Shown: positions 40,994-48,861 of the stretch, piece after piece | How positions within the stretch are numbered: position 1 is the stretch's first letter | Layout: each line of letters begins with the position of its first letter | From: Dehalococcoidia bacterium UBA6808 | GTDB lineage: Bacteria > Chloroflexota > Dehalococcoidia > GIF9 > UBA5629 | Assembly (NCBI GenBank): GCA_002452695.1 | Contig: DKFA01000112.1 | Coordinates: forward strand, 50,832-99,692 | Length of the DNA: 48,861 nucleotides | Reading direction: 5' to 3' | Notes under the pieces: generated by a model | The model's input: only the letters and a program-made list of their open reading frames with translations | The model's database searches: none | Told to the model about the DNA's origin: nothing | Position numbers and translations under genes: made by a program

Positions 40994-43213
40994 TTAATCA
41001 TGCTTGCGCGGCGGCCTGCTGCGATGCTCGTCCCGCGGCCCCCTGCTATGCCCGCCGCTGAAACCGCCGGGACGCCTGGGTGGACTGGAAGATCTATCAT
41101 CTCCAATTCTGGCTGGCGTTGAGCCGCCAGAGTCTCCTGTGAAAACGACCTTACGCGATAGATTGATGCGTCCGAGCCGATCGATTTCAGTCACCTTGAC
41201 CATGATCTCATCACCTACCTTGACCACATCTTCCACCTTGGCCACATGGTGCTCTGCCAGCTCGCTGATATGTACGAGCCCTTCCTTGCCGGGAAGGACT
41301 TCCACAAACGCTCCGAAATTCTGCAGGCGGGTCACCTTACCGGTATAGATCGCGCCAACTTCCACGTCCTGCGTCAAGCCTTCCACTTTGTGTATAGCTG
41401 CTTGCGCCTGTTCCTCATTAGCCGAACCTATCACGACAGTGCCGTCGTTGGAGACCTCGATGGTCGTTTTGGTCTCTTCAATAATGGCTTTGATGTTCTT
41501 GCCGCCGGGGCCGATCAATGCGCCTATCTTACCTGGGTCGATGGTAATGCGATACATCCTGGGCGCATACTTGCTCAGGTTGGGCCTTACTTCAGCGATA
41601 GTCCCCTTGATCACTTCCATAATTATTTTATGGGCTTCCAGCGCCTGCATGGTCGCTTTGGCCAGTATTTCCTGCCGGATACCCTTCAACTTGATATCAA
41701 GCTGTATGGCCGTGATGCCGTCCAGAGTACCGGCAACCTTGTAATCCATATCGCCGTAAAAATCTTCCATGCCCTCGATGTCAGTGAGCACGATATAGTT
41801 ATCGGGGTTATTATTGTCGGTGACCAGGCCCATGGCGATGCCCACCACCGGCGCCTTAATCGGCACGCCGGCATCCATCAACGATAGCGTAGAAGCGCAG
41901 ACACTGGCCATAGAAGTACTGCCGTTGGAGCCGATCACCTCAGAAACCAGCCTGATAGCATAGGAAAAAACAGCTTCATCCGGAATAACCGGAGTCAATG
42001 CCTTGTGCACCAGTGCCCCATGACCGATCTCCCTGCGCCCGACGGATCCCAGCCTCTTGACCTCGCCGGTCGAATAGGGAGGGAAGTTGTAGTGGTGCAT
42101 GAAGCGGCGTGTTTCCTCCAGTCCCAGGTCGTCTACAGTTTGACCCTGGCCTATTGAGCCAAGGGTGGTAATGGTCAGCACCTGCGTCTGGCCGCGCTGG
42201 AAAAGCCCTGAGCCGTGTGTACGGGGTAGCAGCCCTACCTCGGCGCTCAGGGGACGTATCTGCGTTATCTCACGCCCGTCCAGGTGTTTGCGGGTGGCCA
42301 GTATCTTTTTACGGGCAACTTTTTTCTGCACTTCGTCCAACGCAGCATGAATATCCGCCTCGGCATAAGTTTCCTTGAACTTCGCTTTGGCCTCAGCTTC
42401 TATCGCAGCCAGATCAGCCTGGCGTTTGCTTCTATCGGAAGTATCCATGGCCGCGTAAATTTTTTCGTTGAAATCGTTATACAGGGCAACTAACAGGTCC
42501 TGATTGAAGCCTGCGCCGGCATTCTCGCGCTTGGGCTTGCCGATGGCGGCCTTCATATCATCCTGCAGCTTGATGATCTTCTGGTTTTCCTCATGAGCCA
42601 GCTTAACAGCTTCGAGATAAATCTCCGGAGCGATTTCTTTGCATCCTGCCTCGACCATCACGATGTTATCTCGGCTGCTGGCGACCACCAGATCGAGCTG
42701 GCTGTCGTTCATCTGCGGCAGTAGAGGGTTGAGCACGTACTTACCGTCGAGGTAGCCGACCCTGGTGGCGCCGATAGGTCCGTCGAAAGGAATGGAGGAC
42801 ACAGTCAGGGCTGCTGACGCGCCGATCACAGCCACAACATCCGGATCGTTTTCCTGGTCGGTGGATAGGATGGTAACGACGATCTGAATATCGTTGGGCA
42901 GGCTCTTTGAAAAGAGCGGCCTGATCGAGCGGTCGCACAGGCGGGCGGCCAGAATGGCCTGTTCGCCGGGACGGCCCTCGCGCCTCATGAAACTTCCGGG
43001 GATTTTACCTACAGCATAGTGCCGTTCTTCGTAATCAACGGTAAGGCGGACAAAATCGCTGCCCTCCTTGATTTCCTCGCTAATGCATGCGGTGACCAGT
43101 ACAACAGTATCACCGTACCGTACAACAACAGAGCTATCTGCCTGTTGGGCGAGCTTGCCGGTCTCGATGATAAGGTCTCTGTCCCCGATATTTGCCTTAA
43201 AAACTTGGGGCAT
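40994..43213 (-). CDS. pnp: Polyribonucleotide nucleotidyltransferase (PNPase)
   Basis: A 739-residue PNPase, a 3'-to-5' phosphorolytic exoribonuclease. Two RNase PH domains are separated by a helical linker. The second holds RGQTQVLTITTLGSIGQGQ and GSNGSTSMASVCASTLSLMDAGVPI, with the catalytic DMDYKVAGT region. A KH domain (IGALIGPGGKNIKAIIEET) and an S1 domain follow, then a flexible tail rich in Arg, Pro and Gly that may bind RNA. It lies 24 bases after rpsO, the classic rpsO-pnp pair, and continues into dapB. Confidence 0.97.
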   Translation of the reverse strand: MPQVFKANIGDRDLIIETGKLAQQADSSVVVRYGDTVVLVTACISEEIKEGSDFVRLTVDYEERHYAVGKIPGSFMRREGRPGEQAILAARLCDRSIRPLFSKSLPNDIQIVVTILSTDQENDPDVVAVIGASAALTVSSIPFDGPIGATRVGYLDGKYVLNPLLPQMNDSQLDLVVASSRDNIVMVEAGCKEIAPEIYLEAVKLAHEENQKIIKLQDDMKAAIGKPKRENAGAGFNQDLLVALYNDFNEKIYAAMDTSDRSKRQADLAAIEAEAKAKFKETYAEADIHAALDEVQKKVARKKILATRKHLDGREITQIRPLSAEVGLLPRTHGSGLFQRGQTQVLTITTLGSIGQGQTVDDLGLEETRRFMHHYNFPPYSTGEVKRLGSVGRREIGHGALVHKALTPVIPDEAVFSYAIRLVSEVIGSNGSTSMASVCASTLSLMDAGVPIKAPVVGIAMGLVTDNNNPDNYIVLTDIEGMEDFYGDMDYKVAGTLDGITAIQLDIKLKGIRQEILAKATMQALEAHKIIMEVIKGTIAEVRPNLSKYAPRMYRITIDPGKIGALIGPGGKNIKAIIEETKTTIEVSNDGTVVIGSANEEQAQAAIHKVEGLTQDVEVGAIYTGKVTRLQNFGAFVEVLPGKEGLVHISELAEHHVAKVEDVVKVGDEIMVKVTEIDRLGRINLSRKVVFTGDSGGSTPARIGDDRSSSPPRRPGGFSGGHSRGPRDEHRSRPPRKHD

Positions 43214-43237
43214 ATTAAAACCTTCTATATTTATTTC

Positions 43238-43501
43238 TTATTTGCGCAAACCGAGCTTGCTGATAAGATCCCTGTAACGGTTGATGTCTTCTCTGCTCAG
43301 ATAGGCCAGTAAACGCCTGCGCCTGCCGATAATCTTGAGAAGAGAACGACGGGTGTTCTGGTCATGTGAATGGGCTTTCAGATGGCTGGATAACTGGTTT
43401 ATCCTTTCGGTCAGCACGGCTATCTGCACATCAGAGGAACCGGTGTCTTTCTCATGCAGCGCATATGTTTTCATTATTGTGGCTTTTTTCTCAGTGTCCA
43501 A
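43238..43501 (-). CDS. rpsO: 30S ribosomal protein S15
   Basis: An 87-residue S15 with LHEKDTGSSDVQIAVLTERINQLSSHLKAHSHDQNTRRSLL and the closing RRRRLLAYLSREDINRYRDLISKLGLRK. It binds 16S rRNA helices 20-22. The start is TTG at 43501, supported by CAGGAG about 9 bases upstream and by the normal 87-residue length; starting at the later ATG would remove conserved residues. It is the first gene of the rpsO-pnp-dapB-asd-dapA run. Confidence 0.96.
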   Translation of the reverse strand: MDTEKKATIMKTYALHEKDTGSSDVQIAVLTERINQLSSHLKAHSHDQNTRRSLLKIIGRRRRLLAYLSREDINRYRDLISKLGLRK

Positions 43502-43547
43502 CGCCTTACTCCTGTTGTGTATAAAACTCTCTCAATTATAACGCATG

Positions 43548-43576
43548 ATTATATCACAGCACGGTAATCTTGTGTA
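43548..43576 (-). promoter_or_regulatory. Promoter of rpsO-pnp
   Basis: On the minus strand, TACACA (43576-43571), a 17-base spacer, then TATAAT (43553-43548), preceded by TGA to make an extended -10. A second TATAAT lies at 43540-43535 on the same strand and could give a second start. Confidence 0.65.
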
Positions 43577-43634
43577 ATACAAAGGGTAAAGCTTCCGGCC
43601 ACGTACCCTTTTACTACCCCCTGCGGTGTTGGGG

Positions 43635-43640
43635 TATAAT
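43635..43640 (+). promoter_or_regulatory. -10 box of the dnaX promoter, almost at the ATG
   Basis: A perfect TATAAT ends 9 bases before ATG 43650, so the transcript would begin near 43647 and have almost no leader. The -35 (TTACTA at 43611, 18-base spacer) is weak. No ribosome site precedes the ATG. Confidence 0.6.
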
Positions 43641-43649
43641 TAGTGCGCT

Positions 43650-45323
43650 ATGACTTCACAGGTCTTCTACCGCAAATGGCGGCCTCAGACATTCTCAGAA
43701 GTAGCCGGCCAGGAACATGTTGTGCAGACCCTGCGCAATGCCGTTAAGAGCAACCGCATTGCTCATGCCTACCTGTTCTGCGGCCCGCGCGGCTCAGGCA
43801 AAACATCCACTGCACGCATCCTCGCCAAGGCAGTCAACTGCCAGTCTCCCATCGAGGGTGAGCCCTGCAATAATTGCGATTCCTGCCTGGCCATCAACAG
43901 GGGCAACGCCATTGATATCATTGAGATCGACGAGGCCAGCAACCGCGGCATCGATGATATGAACGACCTTAAGGAGCGTGTCAACTACGCCCCCAACATC
44001 CTGCGTTACAAGGTCTACATCATCGACGAGGTACATATGATTACCAGGGAGGGCGCCAACGCCTTCCTGAAGACCCTGGAAGAACCCCCTCCGCATGTTA
44101 TTTTCATACTGGCTACCACTGACCCGCACAAGATCATTTCGACCATCACTTCGCGCTGCCAGCGTTTCGATTTCCACCGCCTTTCCTCGGCTGCCGTCAT
44201 CTCCCGCCTGTCGCACATCTGCAGCCAGGAAGGAGTGAAGGTCGATCCCGAAGCCCTTAAACTGATCGCCAAGGTGACCACCGGCAGCCTGCGTGACGCC
44301 ACCAACCTGCTTGAGCAGCTCATTACATATTACGGCGCAGATATCCAGATGGCACAGGCGCAGGCTATGCTGGGCATCAGCGGGGACCTGCGCATCCGCG
44401 AGCTGGCCGGCCATATCATCAACAGGGATGTTTCCTCCGGACTCAAGGTGATCAATGCCGTGGCATCCGAGGGACTCGACCTGCGGCAGTTCAACAGGGA
44501 ACTGGTGGACTACCTGCGCCAGTTGCTCCTGGCCAGGTCCGGCTCAGCCGATATGATCGATGCCACGGCCGACGACCTCGCTGAGATGCAAAGGGCAGCG
44601 GGCGGCGCCACGCTTGATTACCTGCTTAACACGGTCAAGCTTTTCAGCGCTGTGGACATGCGCATGGATACCTACTCGTCACTGCCGCTGGAGCTCGCCC
44701 TGGTCGAGAGCGTCATCTCCGCCAATGGCAAAGAAAAGGCGACCGAACCGGCGCCGCGCAGCGACTGGGGCACACGCAGCGCTTCCACCCCCTATAAGGC
44801 CACCAGGCCGGCAGAAGCAGCACGCCCGGCCAGCCTGGTAAGCAAACCTGCCGTAAATCAGTCCAGTTTAGCGCCTGCACAGCAAGCCGAACTGGCAGAA
44901 CCTGCTGAAGAAGGTGAGACCACTCTTGGCGCTCCGCTCAAGATGGAAAACCCCGCCGACCTGGATTATATCAAGCAGCACTGGAAGTTCTTTATTAACT
45001 CTATGCGCGGCGAGGGTTCGGGCGGTAACCTGGATGCCCGCCTGCGCCATGCCTGCGAACCGGTTGAGATCAAAGAAGGCGTTCTGGTGCTGGGCTTTTT
45101 TCACGAGTTCCACAAGAACTATATAGATAACCGCAAATACCTTCATCTGATTGAAAAAAAGCTTAAGGAAGTCTTCGGGCATTCCTATACAGTCAACTGC
45201 GTATTGATTCCGCAGGGGCAGAAAACGGAGCTTAAACCGACCAGCAGCAACCATCTGGTCGAAGCTGCCCTGAGCATGGGCGCGCGGATTGTCGAAGAAA
45301 ACGCTGATACGGAGGAAAAATGA
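43650..45323 (+). CDS. dnaX: DNA polymerase III subunit gamma/tau
   Basis: A 557-residue clamp-loader ATPase. It has FYRKWRPQTFSEVAGQEHVV, Walker A GPRGSGKTS (45-53), a zinc Cys set (64, 73, 76, 79), IIDEVHMI and the SRC arginine-finger region (TSRCQRFDFHRL). After about 370 comes an Ala/Pro/Glu-rich linker, then a C-terminal domain (about 440-545). The heptamer A-AAA-AAG at 45155-45161 lies in the zero frame at codons 502-504, and a -1 shift gives Ala then stop, a 505-residue form. It is first of dnaX-ybaB-recR-recO and has a nearly leaderless promoter. Confidence 0.96.
   Translation: MTSQVFYRKWRPQTFSEVAGQEHVVQTLRNAVKSNRIAHAYLFCGPRGSGKTSTARILAKAVNCQSPIEGEPCNNCDSCLAINRGNAIDIIEIDEASNRGIDDMNDLKERVNYAPNILRYKVYIIDEVHMITREGANAFLKTLEEPPPHVIFILATTDPHKIISTITSRCQRFDFHRLSSAAVISRLSHICSQEGVKVDPEALKLIAKVTTGSLRDATNLLEQLITYYGADIQMAQAQAMLGISGDLRIRELAGHIINRDVSSGLKVINAVASEGLDLRQFNRELVDYLRQLLLARSGSADMIDATADDLAEMQRAAGGATLDYLLNTVKLFSAVDMRMDTYSSLPLELALVESVISANGKEKATEPAPRSDWGTRSASTPYKATRPAEAARPASLVSKPAVNQSSLAPAQQAELAEPAEEGETTLGAPLKMENPADLDYIKQHWKFFINSMRGEGSGGNLDARLRHACEPVEIKEGVLVLGFFHEFHKNYIDNRKYLHLIEKKLKEVFGHSYTVNCVLIPQGQKTELKPTSSNHLVEAALSMGARIVEENADTEEK
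45155..45166 (+). other. Possible -1 frameshift (slippery) site in dnaX
   Basis: A-AAA-AAG is in the zero frame, and the -1 frame then reads GCT TAA, ending translation after one extra residue. This is the same arrangement as the E. coli dnaX site. I see no upstream Shine-Dalgarno-like stimulator and only a poor downstream stem, so use is uncertain. Confidence 0.4.
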
Positions 45324-45625
45324 GCCAGTTTAACATGCGTCAGATACAGGAACTGCAGGCAAAGATGATGAAAGCCCAAGAGGAGTTGGGCAAAGCTACT
45401 GTAGAAGTAACCGCCGGGGGCGGCGTCATTAAGATCGTGATCAACGGCCACCAGCAATTCCAGTCCGTCCAGATCTCTCCCGAGGTGGTCAATCCCGAAG
45501 AAGTTGAGTTCCTGCAGGACCTGGTGCTGGCTGCCTGCAATGAAGCTGTACAGAAATCGCAGGAGATGACCGCCCAGAGCATGAGCAAGCTGACCGGTGG
45601 ATTGAAAATACCCGGACTTATGTAG
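45320..45625 (+). CDS. YbaB/EbfC-family nucleoid-associated protein
   Basis: A 101-residue YbaB/EbfC protein. It has a long N-terminal helix MRQIQELQAKMMKAQEELGKATVEV, the beta core GGGVIKIVINGHQQFQSVQISPEVV and a C-terminal helix. These dimers bind DNA, and the gene lies between dnaX and recR in many bacteria. It starts in an ATGA overlap with dnaX and has GGAGG upstream. Confidence 0.95.
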   Translation: MSQFNMRQIQELQAKMMKAQEELGKATVEVTAGGGVIKIVINGHQQFQSVQISPEVVNPEEVEFLQDLVLAACNEAVQKSQEMTAQSMSKLTGGLKIPGLM

Positions 45626-45634
45626 GAGGCCCGT

Positions 45635-46246
45635 TTGAACCCCGATTTCCTGCCCGCCGCCAAGCCGATCTCACGCCTGATCCAGGAATTTAACAAGCTG
45701 CCAGGCATTGGGCCCAAGAGCGCACAGCGCCTGGCCTATCACCTTTTACAATCGCCGCCCGAAAAAGCGCGCGACCTGGCCGAAGCTATCATCGGCATCA
45801 AGGAAAACCTCAAGCTCTGCTCGACCTGCCTGAATATCACCGACACCGACCCCTGCTTCATCTGCGCTGATGATTCGCGCGACACCACGCGCATCTGCGT
45901 GGTGGAAGAGCCCATCGATATCATGCCCCTCGAACGCACCAGGAAATACCGCGGCCTTTACCACGTGCTGCATGGAGTCATCTCCCCCGGCGACGGCATT
46001 AAGCCGGAGGATCTGCATATCCGCGAACTGCTGGACCGCCTCAGCAGCGGCAACGTGGTCGAGGTAATCATGGCTACCAACCCCAACGCCGAGGGAGAAG
46101 CCACCTCGCTTTACATCCAGCGCCTGCTGGCGCCCCTGGGCGTCAAGGTCACGCGCCTGGCCAGAGGCCTGCCCTTTGGCGGCGACCTTGAATACGCTGA
46201 CGACGTTACTCTCAGCCGTGCTCTTGATGGCCGGCAGGAGATGTAA
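45635..46246 (+). CDS. recR: Recombination protein RecR
   Basis: A 203-residue RecR. A helix-hairpin-helix region LPGIGPKSAQRLAYHLL is followed by a four-Cys zinc finger (62, 65, 74, 77) and a Toprim domain opening ICVVEEPIDIMPLE; the C-terminus reads PFGGDLEYADDVTLSRALDGR. It acts with RecO in loading RecA at gaps. The start is TTG 45635, 5 bases after AGGAGG. RecO follows 12 bases later. Confidence 0.97.
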   Translation: MNPDFLPAAKPISRLIQEFNKLPGIGPKSAQRLAYHLLQSPPEKARDLAEAIIGIKENLKLCSTCLNITDTDPCFICADDSRDTTRICVVEEPIDIMPLERTRKYRGLYHVLHGVISPGDGIKPEDLHIRELLDRLSSGNVVEVIMATNPNAEGEATSLYIQRLLAPLGVKVTRLARGLPFGGDLEYADDVTLSRALDGRQEM

Positions 46247-46258
46247 TAAGCTTATCTT

Positions 46259-47026
46259 ATGGCTTCGCGTGTCTATCAGACAGACGCCATCATTATCAAA
46301 AAGCACAAGTTTGCGGAAGCTGATCGGCTGCTCACGCTTTTCACCGCGGACCACGGCAAGGTGAGGGCTATAGCCAAGGGCGCCATGCGGCCCGGCAGCA
46401 AGCTGGGAGGCAATGTCGAATTGCTCACCCACAGCCGCCTCATGCTGGCGCGCGGCCGCAACCTGGATATCATTACCCAGGCACAGGCCATAGAAACCTT
46501 CCTGACCCTGCGCGATAACCTGGAGCTGATGTCCTGCGGTTTCTATCTGTCCGAGCTGGTCGACACCTTTACCGAAGACGGAGTCGAGGACAACGAGCTT
46601 TTCAACCTCTTTCTCAGCATGTTGCGGGAGCTGGCAGCCGCTGAGGATGGGGAGCGTATCGCGCGTTACTTCGAGTTGCGTCTGCTGGACAGGGAGGGCT
46701 ACCGCCCCCAGCTGCAGAGATGCGCCAACTGTAACTGTGAACTGCCAGCTGAGGTTAACTACTACAGCCCGGCGCAGGGTGGGGTGCTGTGCCGTTCCTG
46801 CGGCTATCCGGACATGGCTGCCCGCACCATCTCGGTCAATGCCCTCAAGGTGCTGCGCTTCTGGCTCAATAGCGATTTCGCCAATGCCAGCCGTGTCAAA
46901 ATCAACAGTGAGCTTTCACGTGAGCTTAAGGCTCTCCTGCGCGACAACGTGAAATACATACTGGAAAAGCAGCTTAAATCAATTGAATGGATGGACAGAC
47001 TGGGCAACGGGGATTTGGTACCGTAA
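46259..47026 (+). CDS. recO: DNA repair protein RecO
   Basis: A 255-residue RecO. It has an N-terminal OB fold (VYQTDAIIIKKHKFAEADRLLTLFTADHGKVRAIAKGAMRP), a helical middle and a zinc ribbon with Cys 155, 158, 178 and 181. RecO anneals DNA and, with RecR, helps RecA displace SSB. Keeping dnaX, ybaB, recR and recO together makes a compact replication/repair operon. Confidence 0.95.
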   Translation: MASRVYQTDAIIIKKHKFAEADRLLTLFTADHGKVRAIAKGAMRPGSKLGGNVELLTHSRLMLARGRNLDIITQAQAIETFLTLRDNLELMSCGFYLSELVDTFTEDGVEDNELFNLFLSMLRELAAAEDGERIARYFELRLLDREGYRPQLQRCANCNCELPAEVNYYSPAQGGVLCRSCGYPDMAARTISVNALKVLRFWLNSDFANASRVKINSELSRELKALLRDNVKYILEKQLKSIEWMDRLGNGDLVP

Positions 47027-47035
47027 GCTATTTTC

Positions 47036-47064
47036 ATGACATAACGTATCAAAACTGCTACAAT
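47036..47064 (+). promoter_or_regulatory. Promoter of the APH-like/P-loop kinase gene
   Basis: ATGACA (47036-47041), a 17-base spacer, then TACAAT (47059-47064). The start would be about 47071, two bases before ATG 47073, so the mRNA is probably leaderless. No ribosome site is present. Confidence 0.6.
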
Positions 47065-47072
47065 ATCGCATC

Positions 47073-48632
47073 ATGTCTTCAACTTTACCTCCCTACGTGC
47101 AGGCAATGCTCAGTCCGGAAATTTATCCACAAAAGCCTGCTTCGGTAGAGCTCCTGCAAACCCAGATGTCATTCATCTTTATCGCTGGCGATTATACTTA
47201 CAAAACCAAGAAACCTGTCAATCTGGGCTACCTGGATTACACCACTCTGGAGCAAAGGGAGAGACTTTGCCGGCAGGAACTTGAGCTTAACCGCCGCCTC
47301 AGCCCGGCAGCTTACCTGGACGTGGTGCCAATCAGCCAGACCGGCCAGGGTTTCCATCTGGGAGGAAAAGACAACATCATCGAGTATGCAGTCAAGATGA
47401 AAACCCTGCCCCGCGACCGTATGATGGACGTGTTGCTGCCTGCGGACAGGGTGACGCCGGACATGCTCAAACAGGTGGCGCTTAAGATGGCCGACTTCCA
47501 CAGCCATGCCGCTACGGACGATAACATCAGTCGCTTCGGCAGCCTGGATGCCATCAAGATCAATGCCAAAGAGAACTTCGACCAGACCGAAAAATATATC
47601 GGCAAGATTATTCCTCAGCGCGTTTACAGTTTCATCAAAGAGAATAGCTGGAAGTTCATCGAGGACAACCAGGCGCTCTTCCAGCAGCGCGTTGCCTCGG
47701 GCAAAATAAGAGATTGCCACGGCGACCTGCATGCCCAGCATGTCTGCTTTGCGCAGGACGATATTTATATCTACGATTGTATCGAATTCAATGACCGCTT
47801 CCGTTATTGCGATGTAGCCTCCGAAATATCCTTCCTGTCCATGGACATCGACCGCTACGGCAGGGCCGACCTTTCGCGTATCTTTACCGATGCTTACATC
47901 ACGGCCAGCCGTGATTCCGGCATCGCAGAGTTGATGCGCTATTATAAATGCTACATGGCCTATGTAAGGGGCAAGGTTGCCTGTTTCAAATACGACGATC
48001 CCTATCTGAAGGACAAGGAGGCCCTGCGCAACGAGGCCCGTCTCTACTTCAACCTTGCCTTTCGATATTGCAATACGAAGCCCTGCATGGTCATCGTCAC
48101 CGGGCTGATCGGCGCCGGCAAGACCACGGCAGCCAACAGGATCGGCCGGGCTTTGGGCTGTGACGTATTATCTTCCGACGTCATCCGGAAGCAGTTGGCA
48201 GGCCAACCGCTGACCGAGCAGCGCTACGATAAATTCGACACCGGGCTTTATAGCCCTGAATTCACGCAGAAAACATACGATGAGCTTTTCAAGCAGGGCA
48301 GGGAGAGGATAACTGAGGGACAATCTGTTATACTGGACGCCTCTTTCAAGAAAAAAACCGACCGCCTGGCGGCGCAGAAACTGGCGGAAGAGAATGAAGC
48401 TTGCTTCCTGGCTGTGGAATGCACGGCTGACGAGCATACTATTAAAAAAAGACTGGATGAGAGGCAAAAAAGGGGATCGGTCTCGGATGGGAGATGGGAG
48501 ATATTTGCCGACATCAAAAGGGGATTTGAACCTGTTACTGAATTCAAAGATATTAACCATCTGATACTTGACACGGCTCATTCATCAGGTAATATTAATG
48601 CGTTGATTTTAGAGAGGTTAACCAAGATATGA
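47073..48632 (+). CDS. Two-domain protein: APH-like kinase domain plus P-loop ATPase
   Basis: A 519-residue protein. Residues about 30-330 resemble aminoglycoside/choline-type phosphotransferases, with HGDLHAQHV (216-224) as the catalytic loop and IYDCIEFNDRFRYCDVASEISFL near 233-255. Residues from 337 form a P-loop kinase-like (AAA_33/zeta-like) domain with Walker A GLIGAGKTT (344-352). The fusion is widespread but uncharacterised; neither substrate can be named. It has an apparently leaderless promoter. Its stop overlaps the next ATG by four bases, linking it to ahcY. Confidence 0.85.
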   Translation: MSSTLPPYVQAMLSPEIYPQKPASVELLQTQMSFIFIAGDYTYKTKKPVNLGYLDYTTLEQRERLCRQELELNRRLSPAAYLDVVPISQTGQGFHLGGKDNIIEYAVKMKTLPRDRMMDVLLPADRVTPDMLKQVALKMADFHSHAATDDNISRFGSLDAIKINAKENFDQTEKYIGKIIPQRVYSFIKENSWKFIEDNQALFQQRVASGKIRDCHGDLHAQHVCFAQDDIYIYDCIEFNDRFRYCDVASEISFLSMDIDRYGRADLSRIFTDAYITASRDSGIAELMRYYKCYMAYVRGKVACFKYDDPYLKDKEALRNEARLYFNLAFRYCNTKPCMVIVTGLIGAGKTTAANRIGRALGCDVLSSDVIRKQLAGQPLTEQRYDKFDTGLYSPEFTQKTYDELFKQGRERITEGQSVILDASFKKKTDRLAAQKLAEENEACFLAVECTADEHTIKKRLDERQKRGSVSDGRWEIFADIKRGFEPVTEFKDINHLILDTAHSSGNINALILERLTKI

Positions 48633-48861
48633 ATTACGATATCAAGGATATCAAGCTTGCGGCTGAAGGCAAGCTGCGCATAGAATGGGCCAGCTACCAG
48701 ATGCCTGTGCTCAAGCTGATACAGACCCGTTTCGCCGAGGAAAAGCCCTTCAAGGGCGTGAGGATCTCAGGTTGCCTGCATATCACGACCGAAACTGCCA
48801 ATCTAGCCCTCGCTCTGCAGGCAGGTGGCGCCGACCTGGTGCTGTGCGCCTCCAACCCGCT
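48629..48861 (+). CDS. ahcY: Adenosylhomocysteinase (N-terminal part, cut by window end)
   Basis: The first 77 codons read MNYDIKDIKLAAEGKLRIEW, then MPVLKLIQTRFAEEKPFKGVRISGCLHITTETANLALALQAGGADLVLCASNP. This matches S-adenosylhomocysteine hydrolase, which splits SAH into adenosine and homocysteine and restores methylation capacity. The start overlaps the upstream kinase-like gene in ATGA, so translation is coupled. The rest lies outside the window. Confidence 0.92.
   Translation, partial: MNYDIKDIKLAAEGKLRIEWASYQMPVLKLIQTRFAEEKPFKGVRISGCLHITTETANLALALQAGGADLVLCASNP

Noticed and set aside
1..48861. CRISPR arrays, insertion sequences, phage genes, toxin-antitoxin pairs, tRNA or rRNA genes
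   Set aside because: Reading both strands I found no regularly spaced repeats, transposase or integrase motifs, or structural RNA signatures. The window appears to be stable core chromosome.

Overview
The window looks like chromosomal core sequence from a Chloroflexota bacterium, most likely class Dehalococcoidia. This is inferred from gene content and protein style, not from a marker gene. The clues are a second tubulin/FtsZ-like protein next to rarA, an archaeal-type fructose-bisphosphate aldolase/phosphatase, a small DUF5679 zinc-ribbon protein, a geranylgeranyl-reductase-like enzyme beside uppS, CaiB-type CoA transferases beside a Liv-type transporter, and nusA with no rimP in front of it. 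Genes are dense and often overlap by 1-30 bases. I see no phage, insertion sequence, CRISPR array, rRNA or tRNA. Both ends are cut: rarA at the left edge and an ahcY-like gene at the right edge.

Positions 1-4100 are on the minus strand: the AmrS, MEMO-like and AMMECR1 genes (AmmeMemoRadiSam), then an FtsZ-like gene overlapping rarA. A 333-base divergent promoter region leads to a plus-strand run: FBP aldolase/phosphatase, RdgB and a sodium:solute symporter, then an old-yellow-enzyme/FAD fusion. After a small ORF come rplU-rpmA-rpmE with a clear promoter and terminator, a DUF1385 membrane protein, a tandem Usp protein and an SDR. Positions 13.7-22.1 kb form a transport locus. A Liv-type binding lipoprotein and a WHy/LEA-like lipoprotein lie on plus, facing a minus-strand operon livH-livM-livG-livF plus two class III CoA transferases. 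Two strong hairpins separate the halves. The layout suggests uptake of a carboxylic acid followed by CoA activation.

Positions 22.2-26.9 kb hold a phosphohexomutase, a sugar nucleotidyltransferase with a left-handed beta-helix, uppS and a geranylgeranyl-reductase-like flavoprotein. This reads as a sugar-nucleotide and polyprenyl-carrier module. Next is nusA-ylxR-infB-rbfA-truB with a terminator-like hairpin in the nusA leader, a 47-residue zinc-ribbon gene with its own promoter, a PHP phosphoesterase (minus) and a second tandem Usp protein. Positions 33.8-36.7 kb encode inositol-phosphate synthase, a PimA-like glycosyltransferase and a CDP-alcohol phosphatidyltransferase, a compact set suited to (glycosylated) inositol phospholipids.

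purA (plus) converges on a minus-strand operon transcribed as rpsO-pnp-dapB-asd-dapA, and the purA terminator stem lies partly inside dapA. The last block is dnaX-ybaB-recR-recO, then a two-domain APH-like/P-loop kinase and the start of ahcY. dnaX carries an in-frame A-AAA-AAG heptamer whose -1 shift meets a stop one codon later. dnaX and the kinase gene have -10 boxes so close to ATG that their mRNAs may be leaderless. The most unusual items are the FtsZ-like protein with a degenerate catalytic loop, the CoA-transferase/Liv locus, the inositol-lipid cassette, the uppS/reductase pair and the dnaX slippery site.
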